Positions 45,837-54,117 of a stretch of 64,000 nucleotides of DNA are shown here, piece by piece. The stretch's first letter is position 1. Each line of letters starts with the position of its first letter. The DNA lies in the NCBI RefSeq assembly GCF_024586915.1, contig NZ_JANBVS010000008.1:186001-250000 (forward strand). The letters are read 5' to 3'. The position numbers and the translations under genes were made by a program. The DNA comes from Bradyrhizobium sp. SRS-191. GTDB taxonomy: Bacteria; Pseudomonadota; Alphaproteobacteria; Rhizobiales; Xanthobacteraceae. The notes below the pieces were generated by a model. The model was not told the origin of the DNA and did not search any database. It worked only from the letters and a program-made list of their open reading frames with translations.

Positions 45837-46883
45837 ATGCGTAATGCGTTAGGCTTGCTGCTGGCCACCGTCGTCGCGGCGCTGGCGATCACCGGTGTCT
45901 GGTATTGGGTGTCCAAGCCCAACGCCGCCAAGGCTGCAGCGCAGAGCGCAGCGGCAAAGCCGTCCGAACCTGCACCGCCGCCGCCGACCAGGGTCGCCGG
46001 CAAGGGTGCGAAGGACGATGTCGAGTATACCGGCACCGTGCCGGCGAAGCCTGCGGCGTCCGCCGCCCTGCCGATGCAGCCGAAATCGACCTGCGCCAAT
46101 CCGGATGCGCTCGGCATCTCGCGCACCGTCGTCGTCGACACCACGGGCGGTCCCGGCTTTGGTCTCGACCACTTCAAGCAGTTCGACTTCCTCGCCGACC
46201 GCGAGGTCGTGCTGACGTTCGATGACGGCCCGTGGCCGGTCAACACGCCGGCCGTGCTGAAGGCGCTGGCCGACGAATGCACCACCGGCATCTTCTTCAC
46301 CATCGGCAAGCACGCGACCTATCATCCGGAGATCCTGCGCCAGGTGCAGGCGGCCGGTCACGTCGTCGGCGTGCACACCTGGTCGCACGTCAATCTCAAC
46401 GGCAAGAAGATGACCGACCAGATTGCCAAGGACGAGCTGGAGAAGGGCATCAGCGCCGTGAAGTTCGCGCTCGGCGGCACCAACCCCGCGCCGTTCTTCC
46501 GCTTCCCGCAGCTGCAGCACCGTCCGTCGGCGGTGGCCTATCTCGGCGAGCGCAACGTCGCGATGTTCTCCTGCGACGTCGACAGCTTCGACTTCCGCTC
46601 CAAGGATGCCGATCAGGTCGTCAACACGGTGATGACCGGGCTCGACAAGAAGGGCAAGGGCATCATCCTGATGCACGACTTCCAGAAGAACACGGCGCTG
46701 GCGCTGCCGACCCTGCTGCGGCGGCTGAAGGCCGGCGGCTACAAGGTGGTCGCGATGAAGCCGAAGGGCACGCTCGAGACGCTGCCGGAATATGACGCGA
46801 TGGTCGGCCAGGATCCGAAGCTGCCGACCACCATGACCAATGCGCGGCCGATCTCGAGCGTGATCCAGACGGTCCAGCAGTGA
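45837..46883 (+). CDS. Polysaccharide deacetylase (NodB-like), membrane-anchored
   Basis: The 348-residue protein has an N-terminal helix (LGLLLATVVAALAITGVWYWV) and a Pro/Ala linker. The NodB-type catalytic domain follows, with VVLTFDDGPWPVNTPAVLKAL (metal Asp pair), HTWSHVNL (metal His pair), RFPQLQ and IILMHDFQ. It removes N-acetyl groups from peptidoglycan or other polysaccharides in the periplasm. An N-terminal extension to 45774 is possible. It ends at a strong terminator. Confidence 0.92.
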   Translation: MRNALGLLLATVVAALAITGVWYWVSKPNAAKAAAQSAAAKPSEPAPPPPTRVAGKGAKDDVEYTGTVPAKPAASAALPMQPKSTCANPDALGISRTVVVDTTGGPGFGLDHFKQFDFLADREVVLTFDDGPWPVNTPAVLKALADECTTGIFFTIGKHATYHPEILRQVQAAGHVVGVHTWSHVNLNGKKMTDQIAKDELEKGISAVKFALGGTNPAPFFRFPQLQHRPSAVAYLGERNVAMFSCDVDSFDFRSKDADQVVNTVMTGLDKKGKGIILMHDFQKNTALALPTLLRRLKAGGYKVVAMKPKGTLETLPEYDAMVGQDPKLPTTMTNARPISSVIQTVQQ

Positions 46884-46908
46884 CGCCGCACGACGTTTGC
46901 TAGACGCG

Positions 46909-46935
46909 AAGGCCGGGCAACTTGCCCGGCCTTTT
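46909..46935 (+). terminator. Intrinsic terminator after the deacetylase gene
   Basis: AAGGCCGGGC (46909-46918) pairs with GCCCGGCCTT (46924-46933) around AACTT and runs into T5. It may also serve the converging gene at 46960. Confidence 0.85.
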
Positions 46936-46959
46936 TCGTTGTCGGCCTGATATCGAGGC

Positions 46960-47385
46960 TCACCAATAGATGCCGTGGCGGTGCAGCTCGCGCACGATGC
47001 GGGCTTCGGTCCAGCCGCCCTTGCTACGCGGCTTGCTCGCGCGTGCCGATTTCGATCGACGCGACGAGGACTGCGCCGATCTGGCCGGCTCGGCGGCGGC
47101 CGTTGCGGTCGCGGTGGAGGGCTGTGCGGCGGCGGCAGCCGCCGTGGCCGGGGCTGTTGCCGCCGCCGGTGCGGCCGGCGCCACCGGGGCAGGCTGGGCC
47201 TGGGCGGCGACCGCCGGCGCGGGGGCCGGCGTGATCGTGACCTCGCCGGCCTGTTGGGCATAGGTCGGCCGCGGCGCCGGCGCTGCGGTGTCGCTCGATG
47301 ACAGCGACAGGCTGCGGGTTCCCTGGGCCTGTGCGACGGTGGCGGATACGAGCACCATGGCTCCGATCAGGATCATCTTGCGCAT
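46960..47385 (-). CDS. Exported Ala/Pro-rich hypothetical protein
   Basis: The 141-residue protein has a signal peptide (MRKMILIGAMVLVSATVAQAQ), an Ala/Pro low-complexity middle (about 45-100), a basic Ser/Arg-rich segment and a more conserved-looking tail WTEARIVRELHRHGIYW. The tail may be a binding motif. I do not recognise the family. The low-complexity makes ORF prediction less certain, but the signal peptide supports a real gene. Confidence 0.68.
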   Translation of the reverse strand: MRKMILIGAMVLVSATVAQAQGTRSLSLSSSDTAAPAPRPTYAQQAGEVTITPAPAPAVAAQAQPAPVAPAAPAAATAPATAAAAAAQPSTATATAAAEPARSAQSSSRRSKSARASKPRSKGGWTEARIVRELHRHGIYW

Positions 47386-47814
47386 CTTGGAAACTCCCCT
47401 CGTTGATGGGGACGAGGTTTAAGCGCTGGCGGAATGCTTCGATGTGATGTCGGTCACACCAGCCGCTGCAAGCCTGAATTGAGCCAGGCGCGCCGGCACG
47501 TCGGCGCGGCACGGGGCACCATTTTTCTCAGAACCTTTTTGCGGTCGCGGCGACTTCCGTTCAGGACGACGGGGGCGCGGGGACGTGTCGGTCCGACATT
47601 CGGACCAGCGATGGATGGCAGCGCCCGCCGCGGGCGCATCGCAATTCCGCTCACCCAGGCTTGCTACCACATTACCGTCATGACGAGGTGTTCCATGGTC
47701 CCGGAACGACCGAAAGCTCAGGTATGAGCGTATGCATGCCTACTGTCTGTTGGTGGTGTTTAGAAAGTTCGCCAAATTCGATACTGACCTTCGATTCGCA
47801 GGAAGGATGGGCGC
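47386..47814. other. Intergenic region of about 430 bases
   Basis: No gene is convincing. It contains GC-rich short palindromes (for example GGTCCGACATTCGGACC near 47591) and lies between genes read in opposite directions, so both promoters should be here. I could not define clear -35/-10 pairs. Confidence 0.4.
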
Positions 47815-48393
47815 ATGCGCCGGATGATGATTGCGGTTCTCCTGGGGGCCGTCGGCCTGCCTGCCGGCATCGGCCTGGCGCGGGCTCAGGGCGGCGAGAA
47901 CGAGGTCGAGGAGATCTACATCGCCCGCAGCGTGCGTCATGGCCGCGTGGTGCCGTCGGATTTCTGCGCGCCGACCAAGACCGGCTTTGCGCCGGCGCTG
48001 GAGGACCAGCTCTCGATCCAATCCGTCAACGTGCAGCCGAGCGACGGCCGCATGACCGGCACCAACGACAAGAGCATCGGCGAGATGCGGGTGTGCATCG
48101 GCCAGGCGATGGACCCGACCCAGCTCGGCACCTACACCGAAGGCCAGCTCAACGGCATCGCCTTCACCGGCGTCGGCGATTGCCGGCTGGTGCGCGGCAA
48201 CCTGCCGGAGGAGGGCCTTCTCACCCACCGCTGCTTCCTGGCGCTGTCGGGATTGCCGGCGCCCTATGTCGGCGGCTTCCTGATCTCCAGCTCGCTGTAT
48301 TCGAAGACGCCGTTCGGGCCTGAGAGCTCGCCGCCGGGTTATGCCCAGGCCGGCATCCTCATCATCCGGCTCTGGCGGAAGCGGCTGCCCTGA
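47815..48393 (+). CDS. Exported hypothetical protein
   Basis: The 192-residue protein has a signal peptide (MRRMMIAVLLGAVGLPAGIGLARA). The mature part has four cysteines (in DFCAP, RVCIG, GDCRL and HRCFL) that may form two disulfides. Its beta-rich pattern looks like a periplasmic binding or structural domain. I do not recognise it. The ATG follows an AGGAAGG-like ribosome site. It converges with the GSCFA gene. Confidence 0.75.
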   Translation: MRRMMIAVLLGAVGLPAGIGLARAQGGENEVEEIYIARSVRHGRVVPSDFCAPTKTGFAPALEDQLSIQSVNVQPSDGRMTGTNDKSIGEMRVCIGQAMDPTQLGTYTEGQLNGIAFTGVGDCRLVRGNLPEEGLLTHRCFLALSGLPAPYVGGFLISSSLYSKTPFGPESSPPGYAQAGILIIRLWRKRLP

Positions 48394-48414
48394 GGCAGCC
48401 GTTCCGGAGTGTGA

Positions 48415-49824
48415 TCAGGCCGGCGAGAAGGTCTGCACGAAGGCGCGCACCGTCGCCGACACCTTGTCCTCGGAGACGTGCCACGCCGCGCCGTCATCGG
48501 CGGCGAAGAAGTTCGAGGCATTGGAGCCGCCCCAGCGGAACACCTCGAAGGACGGCCAGTACCAGATGTCCTCGAGCTTCGAATTGTTGACGACCTCATG
48601 CGCCACCAGCCGCATCGTGCTCTTCGACAGGCAGTCGGCCTGCACCACCGATTCATATTCGAACGAGGTGAGCAGCGGCACCGGCGACACCGTGACGATG
48701 ACCTTGATGCCCGGCGAGATGCTCCGGACGAAGTCGATCAGATAGAGCACATTGTCGACATTCTCCTGCACGCTGGCGGTGCGGAACTTGTACTTCTCGG
48801 CCAGCGCCCGCGAGTTCAGCGCGGTCGGCCGCGGCAGGACGAAGGCGCCGGTCTCACGGTCGAAGAACGCGGCGGCGACGCCCAAGGTCAGGATGAAGAC
48901 GTCGGCCTGCCGGATCACCGACAGCGTGTTCTCCTTGCTCGATCCCGGCGGCAGCAGCTCGACGATGCGCTCCCGGATCTCCGGATCGATCTGGGCATCG
49001 CGCAGCCAGTCGACGAACACGCGATTGGCGAAGGTCGTGTTGATGTATTCCGAGATCTCCATGTGGTGGCTGGAATAGCCGCTGTCCTTGAGGCTCTTGG
49101 AGAGGTTGCGCGCGAAGCACGAGCCCATCGTGAAGAAGCGCGTGCTCTTGTCGAGAAACTTCGGCGCGGCGGCCAGGTTCACGGCGATGTGGTTGGTGAT
49201 CAACGTCTGCAGGTCGCCGAGGAAGTCCTTGGTTTCCGGATAGCGGCCGGCCTTGGCGCGGCCGCCCTTGGCTTCCTTCGCCTTGTTGCCCTTCTTGGCG
49301 TTGGTGCGCGCCAGCTCCAGCGTCTCGCGGTTGAGCGGGTTGTCAAAGGCCGGGTTGAGCTTGATGGCCTTCTCGAGCGCGGCCACCGCCTCCTCGAACT
49401 CGTTGTTCTGGGTCAGGATCTCGCTGAGCGCGAAATAGTCGGCGGCGTCGTTGGAGGCGGGCGCGAGCTTGCGGTACAGCTCCATCGAGCGCGGGAACGG
49501 GCCGACATGGCTGCAGCGCAACGCGGCGCTGCGGATCAGATGCAGATTGCCTTCGGTTGCCTGTTCGAAGACCTGCGGGTTCTCGTCGAGGATCGCGAGC
49601 ATCATGTCGCGCGCCTCGGCGCGCTTCTTGTGCGAGCCGTCGTCGATCAGCTGCGCATAGATGAAGCGCGCATTGATGTCCTTGGGGTCGAGCTCGAGCA
49701 GCTTCTGGAAGGCGAGCTGCGCACTGACGAAATCCTTGTCCTCGATATATTTGTAGGCGAGCGTCCTGATCTGGCCGAGGATCGACTGGAACTGGGTGTT
49801 GTTGTCGAGGGCAGTGGTGCTCAT
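48415..49824 (-). CDS. TPR protein with C-terminal GSCFA domain
   Basis: The 469-residue protein has N-terminal TPR-like repeats (FVSAQLAFQKLLELDPKDINARFIYAQL and FEEAVAALEKAIKLNPAF). A C-terminal GSCFA domain (about 225-450) begins with FFTMGSCFARNL, the family-naming motif, and has SVIRQADVFILTLGVAAAFFD. GSCFA is an SGNH-like hydrolase fold; members are linked to cell-surface polysaccharides. The ATG at 49824 is used; the frame is open further but without a good start. Confidence 0.85.
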   Translation of the reverse strand: MSTTALDNNTQFQSILGQIRTLAYKYIEDKDFVSAQLAFQKLLELDPKDINARFIYAQLIDDGSHKKRAEARDMMLAILDENPQVFEQATEGNLHLIRSAALRCSHVGPFPRSMELYRKLAPASNDAADYFALSEILTQNNEFEEAVAALEKAIKLNPAFDNPLNRETLELARTNAKKGNKAKEAKGGRAKAGRYPETKDFLGDLQTLITNHIAVNLAAAPKFLDKSTRFFTMGSCFARNLSKSLKDSGYSSHHMEISEYINTTFANRVFVDWLRDAQIDPEIRERIVELLPPGSSKENTLSVIRQADVFILTLGVAAAFFDRETGAFVLPRPTALNSRALAEKYKFRTASVQENVDNVLYLIDFVRSISPGIKVIVTVSPVPLLTSFEYESVVQADCLSKSTMRLVAHEVVNNSKLEDIWYWPSFEVFRWGGSNASNFFAADDGAAWHVSEDKVSATVRAFVQTFSPA

Positions 49825-50143
49825 GTCGAGGCTCGCCTTGTGTCTCTCGTTGTGTCGCGCGTCGCGTTCCGGCCGTCGATCCGGCGTGCTGCGGCCTCGG
49901 AGAGCCGCCCACTGCCAGGCGTCGGGTCGAATCGTCACGCGCGCGAGCGCCGCAGGCCCCGCGAGTGAGACGTCCCGACCATGACTTTTGGATACTGATC
50001 GCCACCGGCATCGCCGCTGACGTACGCCCGAGCGCAACCGGCCCAGCGGCATTCGAACGCGACGGATGCTGTCGTCCCGATCGCCGCCTACTGCCAGCGC
50101 GGGTATTCACCCCGCGGCTCGCGCCAAACGATGGCGCGATTTG

Positions 50144-50162
50144 GGTTAAGCAATTCTTAACC
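50144..50162 (+). promoter_or_regulatory. CtrA-type palindrome TTAA-N7-TTAA
   Basis: GGTTAAG-CAATT-CTTAACC is a perfect 7-base inverted repeat, and inside it TTAA (50146-50149), seven bases and TTAA (50157-50160) fit the full CtrA consensus. It lies 320 bases before the GSCFA start and 220 before the retron effector. Which gene it controls is not clear. Confidence 0.45.
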
Positions 50163-50225
50163 GGCGGGGCCGCGACGAGCGGACGCGACGTGTCAGCAAG
50201 AGAAGAAGCAAGGAAGGCGAGACAC

Positions 50226-50238
50226 TGGTGCCGCAAGA
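50226..50238 (+). repeat. Copy of the tRNA-Thr 3' end (candidate attachment-site remnant)
   Basis: TGGTGCCGCAAGA is identical and in the same orientation to the + strand sequence at 54118-54130, which is the 3' end (CCA and acceptor stem) of tRNA-Thr. The retron lies between the two copies. Length is only 13 bp, so an att site is a hypothesis. Confidence 0.4.
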
Positions 50239-50381
50239 ATAATCTCGGTCTAAAAGAACGACCATCGGGCTTGGGTCCGTCACGGCGCATTTTGCGGCGC
50301 GGCTCATTGATCAGATTTGGTAACCGTTCCAATTGTCAGCGCGCCAGGACAGCTCCATAAATGTCATTTGGAGGAGCACAA

Positions 50382-51668
50382 ATGTCCGATCGGAAGCCGC
50401 TTTCGTCATATCCAACATCACAGGCGTGGCTAAGGCAATTTGGCGAATCCGATCAGCCGGCAGCAGGACTGATGTTGGACTCTATGCTCCTTCTTAATGA
50501 GGAGCAGGTCAGTGCCGCCCTCCGCTCGCAGCTGTACGCGCTGGCAGCTTCCCGGCATGGAAAGCGCAAAAGAGTCGCTCTTTATGCCGAGCGGGAATTT
50601 GGAGGCGCACCAGCATTCAAGGTAGAATCGATTCCAGACGCCAGTGGTAGGCTGCGTCGACGGTCGATCGGCCGGAAGGGACCTGCGCCAGTTAGTCCTG
50701 TTCGAGGCAGCGGTCGTGTGGGAAGCGAAGGTCTTGTTGCGTTCGTGATATCGCAAGCTCACGAGACCAAGCCACGATCATTTATGAACCATCCCGGACC
50801 CGACTTGCTCCGCGGGAAAACCAGCCCTCCGGGAAGTATTGGCATCGTCACAGATTTCATCGGTTCAGGTTCGCGCGTTTGCGAGATGCTAGATGCATTT
50901 TGGGCTGTCCCCAGCGTCCGATCCTGGGTTTCAAGGAAATGGATCGACTTCAAGGTAATCGCCGCGGCAGCCACTGCTGCCGGGGTCGCGAAGGTGAAAC
51001 GGCACAGGCTCGGACCGGAAGTGCTATTCCAACATGCTGCGCCCACGATTAGCAGCCATCCGGATTGCGTGCAGGCTGACGAGTGGTCAGCTCTGATCGA
51101 GAAATATGGCCCTGATGCTGGCCGGGGAGCGAGCCGCTATGGGTTTGGAGGCGACGCGGCGCTCGTAGCATTCAACTATCGGCTTCCCAACAACACTCCG
51201 GCCCTGGTGCACCGCACCCACGAGCGTTGGCGCGCCCTTTACGACGGTGCCGCACCAGATGATCTAAGGCCAGCGTTCGGCGTCCGGGCCCCGTCAAAAG
51301 TCATTGGACAGGCAGCACAGATGACCGGCGTCGCAATCTCCGACGATCTATCGCCGGAAGCTGCTGCGACGATACTCGTACTCAGCTTACTTCGTGGACG
51401 GTGGCACGCAAAAAGCCAGGTCGCTCTGGCCGAGCGCACTGGAATGGCCGTGCCAGATGTCATGGACATACTTGCTCGGGCCCTTAAGGGCGGTCTCGTC
51501 AATGGCTCGGGCAGGCTAACCGATTCTGGACAAGCCCTCTTGGCGGCAGGACGACGTTCCGAGCGAAAGCGACCAGTGGTTGCAACAAATTCTGAGCCGT
51601 ATTATCCCTTGGCCCTGAGGACTTCGCGGGGCTCATCTAGTACCCGCCGCCCTTCGGGGCGGCCATGA
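50382..51668 (+). CDS. Retron-associated phosphoribosyltransferase-like protein with C-terminal winged helix
   Basis: The 428-residue protein has a PRTase-like domain. GIVTDFIGSGSRVCEMLDAF (about 154-173) resembles the PRPP-binding loop, preceded by SEGLVAFVISQA. HAKSQVALAERTGMAVPDVMDIL (about 341-363) looks like a winged-helix DNA- or RNA-binding segment. Retron surveys report PRTase-like partners, so this is a candidate toxin or effector that the RT-ncRNA complex holds in check. GGAGGAG lies five bases before the ATG. GC is lower than in flanking genes. Its last 18 codons overlap the msr. Confidence 0.72.
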   Translation: MSDRKPLSSYPTSQAWLRQFGESDQPAAGLMLDSMLLLNEEQVSAALRSQLYALAASRHGKRKRVALYAEREFGGAPAFKVESIPDASGRLRRRSIGRKGPAPVSPVRGSGRVGSEGLVAFVISQAHETKPRSFMNHPGPDLLRGKTSPPGSIGIVTDFIGSGSRVCEMLDAFWAVPSVRSWVSRKWIDFKVIAAAATAAGVAKVKRHRLGPEVLFQHAAPTISSHPDCVQADEWSALIEKYGPDAGRGASRYGFGGDAALVAFNYRLPNNTPALVHRTHERWRALYDGAAPDDLRPAFGVRAPSKVIGQAAQMTGVAISDDLSPEAAATILVLSLLRGRWHAKSQVALAERTGMAVPDVMDILARALKGGLVNGSGRLTDSGQALLAAGRRSERKRPVVATNSEPYYPLALRTSRGSSSTRRPSGRP

Positions 51669-51859
51669 TGGCAAGTACTAGCTTGCTGTCGTGGGCGGCC
51701 GGGCTTCCGGTCGCCGCTGATAGAGCTTCCGAACGCCGGTACACGCTGCTTCCTCCTTCGTTCCCTGCGGGAACCTCCTCGAGAGACTCGTTTCGATGGA
51801 CGAAGCAGCGCCCACGCGGGGCTGGATTCAAGTAGATGAAACACCCGTGGAGTCCTCAG
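51615..51859 (+). ncRNA. Retron msr-msd non-coding RNA
   Basis: CTGAGGACTTCGCGGG (51615-51630, a1) pairs over 16 bp, two G-U, with CCCGTGGAGTCCTCAG (51844-51859, a2), the closing stem of a retron RNA. G51631 right after a1 is a candidate branch guanosine. The msr part has CTAGTAC/GTACTAG (51637-51643/51675-51681) enclosing GCCGCCC-TTCG-GGGCGGC, then a 9-bp hairpin (51694-51715). The msd part has CGCTGCTTC/GAAGCAGCG (51744-51752/51802-51810) with an internal GTTCCC-TGC-GGGAAC hairpin. Exact boundaries are inferred. Confidence 0.8.
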
Positions 51860-51901
51860 CACTTTCAGGGAGAGGCAAGAAAGGCTGGCCGTCCCGAGGT
51901 T

Positions 51902-52993
51902 ATGATAGAGGCTGCGCTGAGCGCGGCTTCAGCGATCAAGCGGGTGCATCCCAACCTTCCTGTCATTTTCACGCTGCATCACTTGGCGCATCTAGCCGAG
52001 GTGGCAGCCGAGGATCTGCAGCAGGTAGCCTTCCGTAAAGTGGACGCCTACCGAGTATTCCGCGTCAAGAAGCGAGGGGTGCCTGGTATGATTCCGGCTC
52101 CGCCACGGCGTTACCGGACAATCTGTGTACCGCATCCATTTCTGATGCAAGTACAACGTTGGATTGCTCAGAATATTCTCAATCTCATAGACCCGCATCC
52201 AGCCAGCTTTGCCTTCACACCTAGGCGGGATCTCGTTGGGGCGGCCGCGCGCCATCTCGGTTCGAGATGGCTCGTCAAAATGGACGTTCGACATTTCTTC
52301 GAGTCGATCTCAGAGCCACAGGTTTATCGAGTGTTTCGCTCACTTGGATATGGTGCGCTACTGTCATTCCAAATGGCGCGGATCTGCACACGCCTGCCCG
52401 GTCATCGCCCGGGTGCGCCAAGTCGCCCCCTTGGCAGGGGCGAACCCGGTTTGCCCTACCGCAGGTATGACCCAGGTCACCTACCTCAAGGAGCACCTAC
52501 CAGCCCAATGCTGGCGAATTTGACAATGGAAACGCTCGATCGTCGACTGACTGGACTGGCGCGAAGCGAGGGATGGACTTACACTCGATATGCTGACGAT
52601 CTCGCTTTTTCTAGGACAGATGAGACTTCGCGTATCATCGCGATGCGTCTAGCGAAGCAAGTTGCACACCAACTAGAACTTGTTGGGCTGACCCATCACC
52701 GTGAAAAGACTAGCGTTGTCCCGCCGGGTGCACGAAAGGTGCTTCTAGGCGTGCTGGTGGACAGCGATCGGCCGCGCCTCACTCGCGCCTTTCGAAACAA
52801 TGTTGAAACGCATCTCTTTGCGCTCACGAGCGACAAGGTTGGCGCCTCTGCCCACCGGAAAAAGCGAGGTTTTGCTTCAACGATTGGCATGCGTCGACAC
52901 ATCGAAGGCCTAGTCGCGTTTGCTCATCAGGTAAACCCAGCTTACGCAGCAAAGTTGTACGCGAGGCTCAACACCGTCGACTGGTCGCGCTAA
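51902..52993 (+). CDS. Retron-type reverse transcriptase
   Basis: The 363-residue RT carries a retron-like N-terminus (LPVIFTLHHLAHLAEVAAEDL), YRTICVPHPFLM (RT1), D128 in MDVRHFFES (RT3), QGAPTSPMLANL at about 196 (RT4), Y230-ADD in YTRYADDLAFS (catalytic), HREKT (RT6) and VLLGVLVD where most retrons have VTG (RT7). It copies the msd into msDNA branched from the msr. The frame is open to 51836, but that start lies before a2; the ATG at 51902 after a2 is preferred. A 28-residue insertion precedes RT4. Confidence 0.9.
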   Translation: MIEAALSAASAIKRVHPNLPVIFTLHHLAHLAEVAAEDLQQVAFRKVDAYRVFRVKKRGVPGMIPAPPRRYRTICVPHPFLMQVQRWIAQNILNLIDPHPASFAFTPRRDLVGAAARHLGSRWLVKMDVRHFFESISEPQVYRVFRSLGYGALLSFQMARICTRLPGHRPGAPSRPLGRGEPGLPYRRYDPGHLPQGAPTSPMLANLTMETLDRRLTGLARSEGWTYTRYADDLAFSRTDETSRIIAMRLAKQVAHQLELVGLTHHREKTSVVPPGARKVLLGVLVDSDRPRLTRAFRNNVETHLFALTSDKVGASAHRKKRGFASTIGMRRHIEGLVAFAHQVNPAYAAKLYARLNTVDWSR

Positions 52994-53756
52994 GGGCAGA
53001 CGTCGCTGGCCAGGAGCTTTACTACGCCTTCGCGCTGAGCGTCCACCCTGCCCGCCTGAGCTGTCCGAGCCATTCGAGCAGGCCAGTCTAAATCACAGCA
53101 GCCTCATGCGTTGGAGGAACCGCTTCGCCAAGACGAATGAGAAAACTCTCGCCGCGCTCGCGAGGTACTGTGGTCGGTCCCTGTCCGAGTCTACGGAGCG
53201 CTTTAAGCCCAGCCACAGTTGAACCTCGTACATGCCGATCGCATCACCCATTTCGCTGTGGCTACTTCATCCAGGATGAGTTCAGCATGAGGAATCAACG
53301 CCGCGACGTCGCTGGGACGCGAACAGCGAGGATATCAACGATGGAGGAGTTTCGGTGACGATGCACCTTTCTCATCGTCCTGCTCGGGATCCATCAAGTC
53401 TGATGGCGGTCAACACGGAGCTATCGACGGTGTGTCGCGGCAACGGAGCAGTGCAGGCGAAAAATTCCGAATACCAGAAATTCTGTTGACGCGCCCCCCA
53501 AATCAGTGGTTTGATCCGGCCATCCCGCCCGCACTGAGAGGGGCGTATCGCGATCGTCACGGGACGTTGCGGCGGGGAGCGGTGGCCGCGGGGCGACGCA
53601 GCATCCTTGATGGGTGCGGACGAACGTCGTGCCGCGGACGGTCAAGCCGTGTGGTCCCGACACCCCGACGCTGGTGTCTTGGTCGGCGACGATGTCGATG
53701 ACGGGGGCAAGCAAGCCGGTCCCCTGGGAGAGCACGGAGCAGCCGTTCAAACCATT

Positions 53757-53864
53757 GCGCAGGGAAGGCCGGGTTGTTTCCGGCTGAGCCTGTGGTTCCT
53801 GCCCCGTGCATTTTTCTCCGCACGGGGGCCGCGGGTGCCAGTCGGCACTCGGCCTTCCCTGCGC
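53757..53864 (+). ncRNA. Multi-hairpin element closed by a 15-bp perfect stem
   Basis: GCGCAGGGAAGGCCG (53757-53771) pairs perfectly with CGGCCTTCCCTGCGC (53850-53864). Inside are an 8-bp hairpin (CCCCGTGC/GCACGGGG, 53802-53827) and a 6-bp hairpin (GGTGCC-AGTC-GGCACT, 53834-53849). Such a multi-branched layout suggests a structured RNA. I believe related sequences are dispersed in Bradyrhizobium genomes, but this is unverified. Whether it is transcribed is unknown. Confidence 0.5.
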
Positions 53865-54030
53865 CCTCTCACCTGATGAGGACGCCGACTGCGGCAGAAC
53901 TCGGGGCCATTGACCCGCGAGATCGCGGCGGCATGGGCGCGAGCTATGGCCGCGACGAGCGGCAGGCTGTTTGACAGGTTTGATCGGATCAGAAAGTGGG
54001 GGTCGACGTGAGCGGCAGCGGGGCCCAAAC

Positions 54031-54117
54031 GCCCGGCTTCGCCAAGAGGCTTCGCCGGGCACGCTTCGCCCTTCGGGCTATGGCGGCTGCGCCACGCGTA
54101 GCCCGAAGGGCGAAGCG
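54031..54117 (-). repeat. tRNA 3'-flank palindromic element (Thr copy)
   Basis: On the minus strand the tRNA-Thr CCA is followed by CGCTTCGCCCTTCGGGCT, then CGCGTGGCGCAGCC, matching the tRNA-Ala flank. A 21-bp perfect stem (54060-54080 with 54099-54119) includes the last two bases of the tRNA. GCCCGGC/GCCGGGC (54031-54060) forms a second hairpin, as at tRNA-Ala. Confidence 0.7.

Larger units (their letters stand above)
49825..50381. other. Intergenic region of about 560 bases left of the retron
   Basis: No gene is seen. It includes a CtrA-type palindrome (50144-50162) and a 13-bp copy of the tRNA-Thr 3' end (50226-50238). Base use shifts to lower GC from about 50.2 kb, which marks the likely left edge of the accessory island. 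Confidence 0.6.
52994..54117. other. Non-coding part of the accessory island
   Basis: About 1.1 kb has no credible gene. The first 500 bases show nothing recognisable. From about 53470 the sequence resembles a dispersed Bradyrhizobium repeat that I remember only by eye. It has a TTGACG box near 53483 and ends in the structured element 53757-53864. The last 90 bases are the tRNA-Thr flank. Confidence 0.5.

Noticed and set aside
53421..54062. Minus-strand frame of 213 residues in the island
   Set aside because: It runs through the palindromic element 53757-53864 and has no domain-like sequence; a structured non-coding element is more likely.
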